6,138 nt of DNA, taken from Prevotellaceae bacterium. GTDB taxonomy: Bacteria > Bacteroidota > Bacteroidia > Bacteroidales > UBA932. Each line of letters begins with the position of its first letter. The first letter of the stretch is position 1. The notes below the pieces were generated by a model, which saw only the letters and a list, made by a program, of their open reading frames with translations, did not search any database and was not told the origin of the DNA. The stretch is taken from contig JAIROQ010000171.1 of assembly GCA_031257455.1 (NCBI GenBank), positions 1 through 6,138 of the forward strand, written 5' to 3'. Made by a program: the position numbers and the translations under genes. This document shows, one piece after another, positions 5,728 through 6,138 of the stretch.

Positions 5728-5857
5728 ACCAGCTGACGGTTAAAAATGTTACCACCAATTCATGGCTATTATGTATACTTTGCTCGGGATAAACTTGCGA
5801 GATAAAAAGCAGAAAGCAGAACGCAAATAAGAACCACATGGCGGTTTGTAACGCCAT
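5717..5857 (-). CDS. Small hydrophobic reading frame, doubtful
   Basis: The minus-strand ATG at 5857 opens a 46-codon frame. It starts with a signal-peptide-like stretch (MALQTAMWFLFAFCFLLFIS) and ends LTVSWYRS; its TAA lies in the loop of the short hairpin. The frame continues upstream to an ATG at 5989, but that extension reads through the 7-base repeats (QKAESRKAGG) and is probably not real. I recognise no family. The hydrophobic start could come from a lost exported protein or be chance from T-rich sequence. Confidence 0.15.
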   Translation of the reverse strand: MALQTAMWFLFAFCFLLFISQVYPEQSIHNSHELVVTFLTVSWYRS

Positions 5858-5897
5858 CTTCCGACGGCCTCCTGCTTTCCTGCTTTCTGCTTTCTGC
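5809..5897. repeat. Inverted clusters of GCAGAAA heptamer repeats
   Basis: GCAGAAAGCAGAA (5809-5821) and its exact complement TTCTGCTTTCTGC (5885-5897) face each other across 63 bases. The right arm continues leftward as further imperfect units: on the minus strand the series is GCAGAAA, GCAGAAA, GCAGGAAA, GCAGGAGG. Inside lies a second dyad, ATGGCG (5838-5843) with CGCCAT (5852-5857). The whole could fold as a nested cruciform or RNA stem, or be a diverged intergenic repeat element. Confidence 0.75.
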
Positions 5898-6013
5898 CGA
5901 CATATCACAAAACCATGCCGCGTGCAGTATAAAAAGGTTTTTAAACCAAATAAAAAAAACAGTAAAAATATGACAGGCACAAATAACAAAACTCGGATAT
6001 TAACATTAGATAA

Positions 6014-6138
6014 ATGCTACACCCTTTCAAAAAGTATCAGGTTGCTTCAATACCTTTCAAACAGTTTTTTGAAAACCGTAATTATCGCCTTGTTGTAATG
6101 CGGGAAGAATCGGATGATCAGCAATTAGACCTCTTTGA
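6014..6138 (+). mobile_element. Probable transposase fragment (IS1380/DDE-type), open at the right edge
   Basis: A frame with a stop just before it (TAA at 6011-6013) opens at ATG 6014 and runs off the window. It reads MLHPFKKYQVASIPFKQFF, then ENRNYRLVVMREESDDQQLDLF. The YRLVVMRE...QLDLF part resembles the region that precedes the last catalytic segment in Bacteroidetes transposases of the DDE group 1/IS1380 type, as I remember them. That would be the middle of such a protein, so its N-terminal half is missing and this is probably a truncated element. A different protein family is possible, since only 41 codons are visible and no terminal inverted repeat can be seen. Confidence 0.42.

Larger units (their letters stand above)
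5703..6013. other. Gene-poor stretch after the nucleotidase
   Basis: No convincing gene is seen on either strand. The stretch holds a short hairpin just after the nucleotidase, inverted clusters of a 7-base repeat and an A-rich segment. It also holds the 12-base dyad GGTTTTTAAACC (5936-5947). Open frames on either strand have no family resemblance that I can name. Confidence 0.5.

Noticed and set aside
5838..6098. Plus-strand frame of 86 codons
   Set aside because: It starts within the dyad, runs through repeat and A-rich sequence, has no domain resemblance, and overlaps the transposase-like frame, which reads better.

Overview
The window most likely comes from the chromosome of a Bacteroidetes bacterium, probably Bacteroidales. 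Three observations point there. Several genes sit just downstream of the Bacteroidetes-type -7 element (TAnnTTTG). Most starts lack a strong Shine-Dalgarno sequence. The proteins resemble Bacteroidales families: a LytS-like sensor kinase N-terminus, a CPBP protease, a formate/nitrite transporter, a mannonate-type SDR and a membrane-anchored 5'-nucleotidase. The order is inferred from sequence style and was not tested by a search.

Layout. Positions 1-1288 (minus strand) hold the first 120 residues of a LytS/YehU-type sensor histidine kinase, cut by the window edge, and a complete CPBP intramembrane protease just upstream of it. Each has its own -7 box about 24 nt before the chosen start. Positions 1401-1737 (minus) hold the decayed 3' part of a RibD/DHFR-like reductase, which has lost its N-terminal half and carries a single-base frameshift near its end. 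Positions 1741-1981 are non-coding apart from a plausible plus-strand promoter. Positions 1982-2344 hold the C-terminal half of a formate/nitrite transporter. Positions 2360-2504 hold a duplicated 51-nt leader, and the second copy runs into an intact SDR oxidoreductase (2500-3315) that ends in a strong 15-bp hairpin. Positions 3356-3621 are T-rich and gene-poor. They precede a fragment of a winged-helix domain (3622-3837). An intact 610-residue 5'-nucleotidase/metallophosphatase follows (3870-5702). The right end is gene-poor, with an inverted pair of 7-mer repeat clusters and what looks like a transposase fragment running off the edge.

The genes do not form one pathway. There are three intact genes (protease, SDR, nucleotidase) and one gene cut by the window edge (kinase). 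Around them lie at least three gene remnants and a probable mobile-element remnant. This looks like a chromosomal region being rearranged and eroded, not a coordinated accessory system. I found no CRISPR array, tRNA, rRNA or recognisable defence or biosynthetic cluster. The most unusual local structures are the duplicated hairpin leader before the SDR and the two facing gene truncations at 1737/1982.
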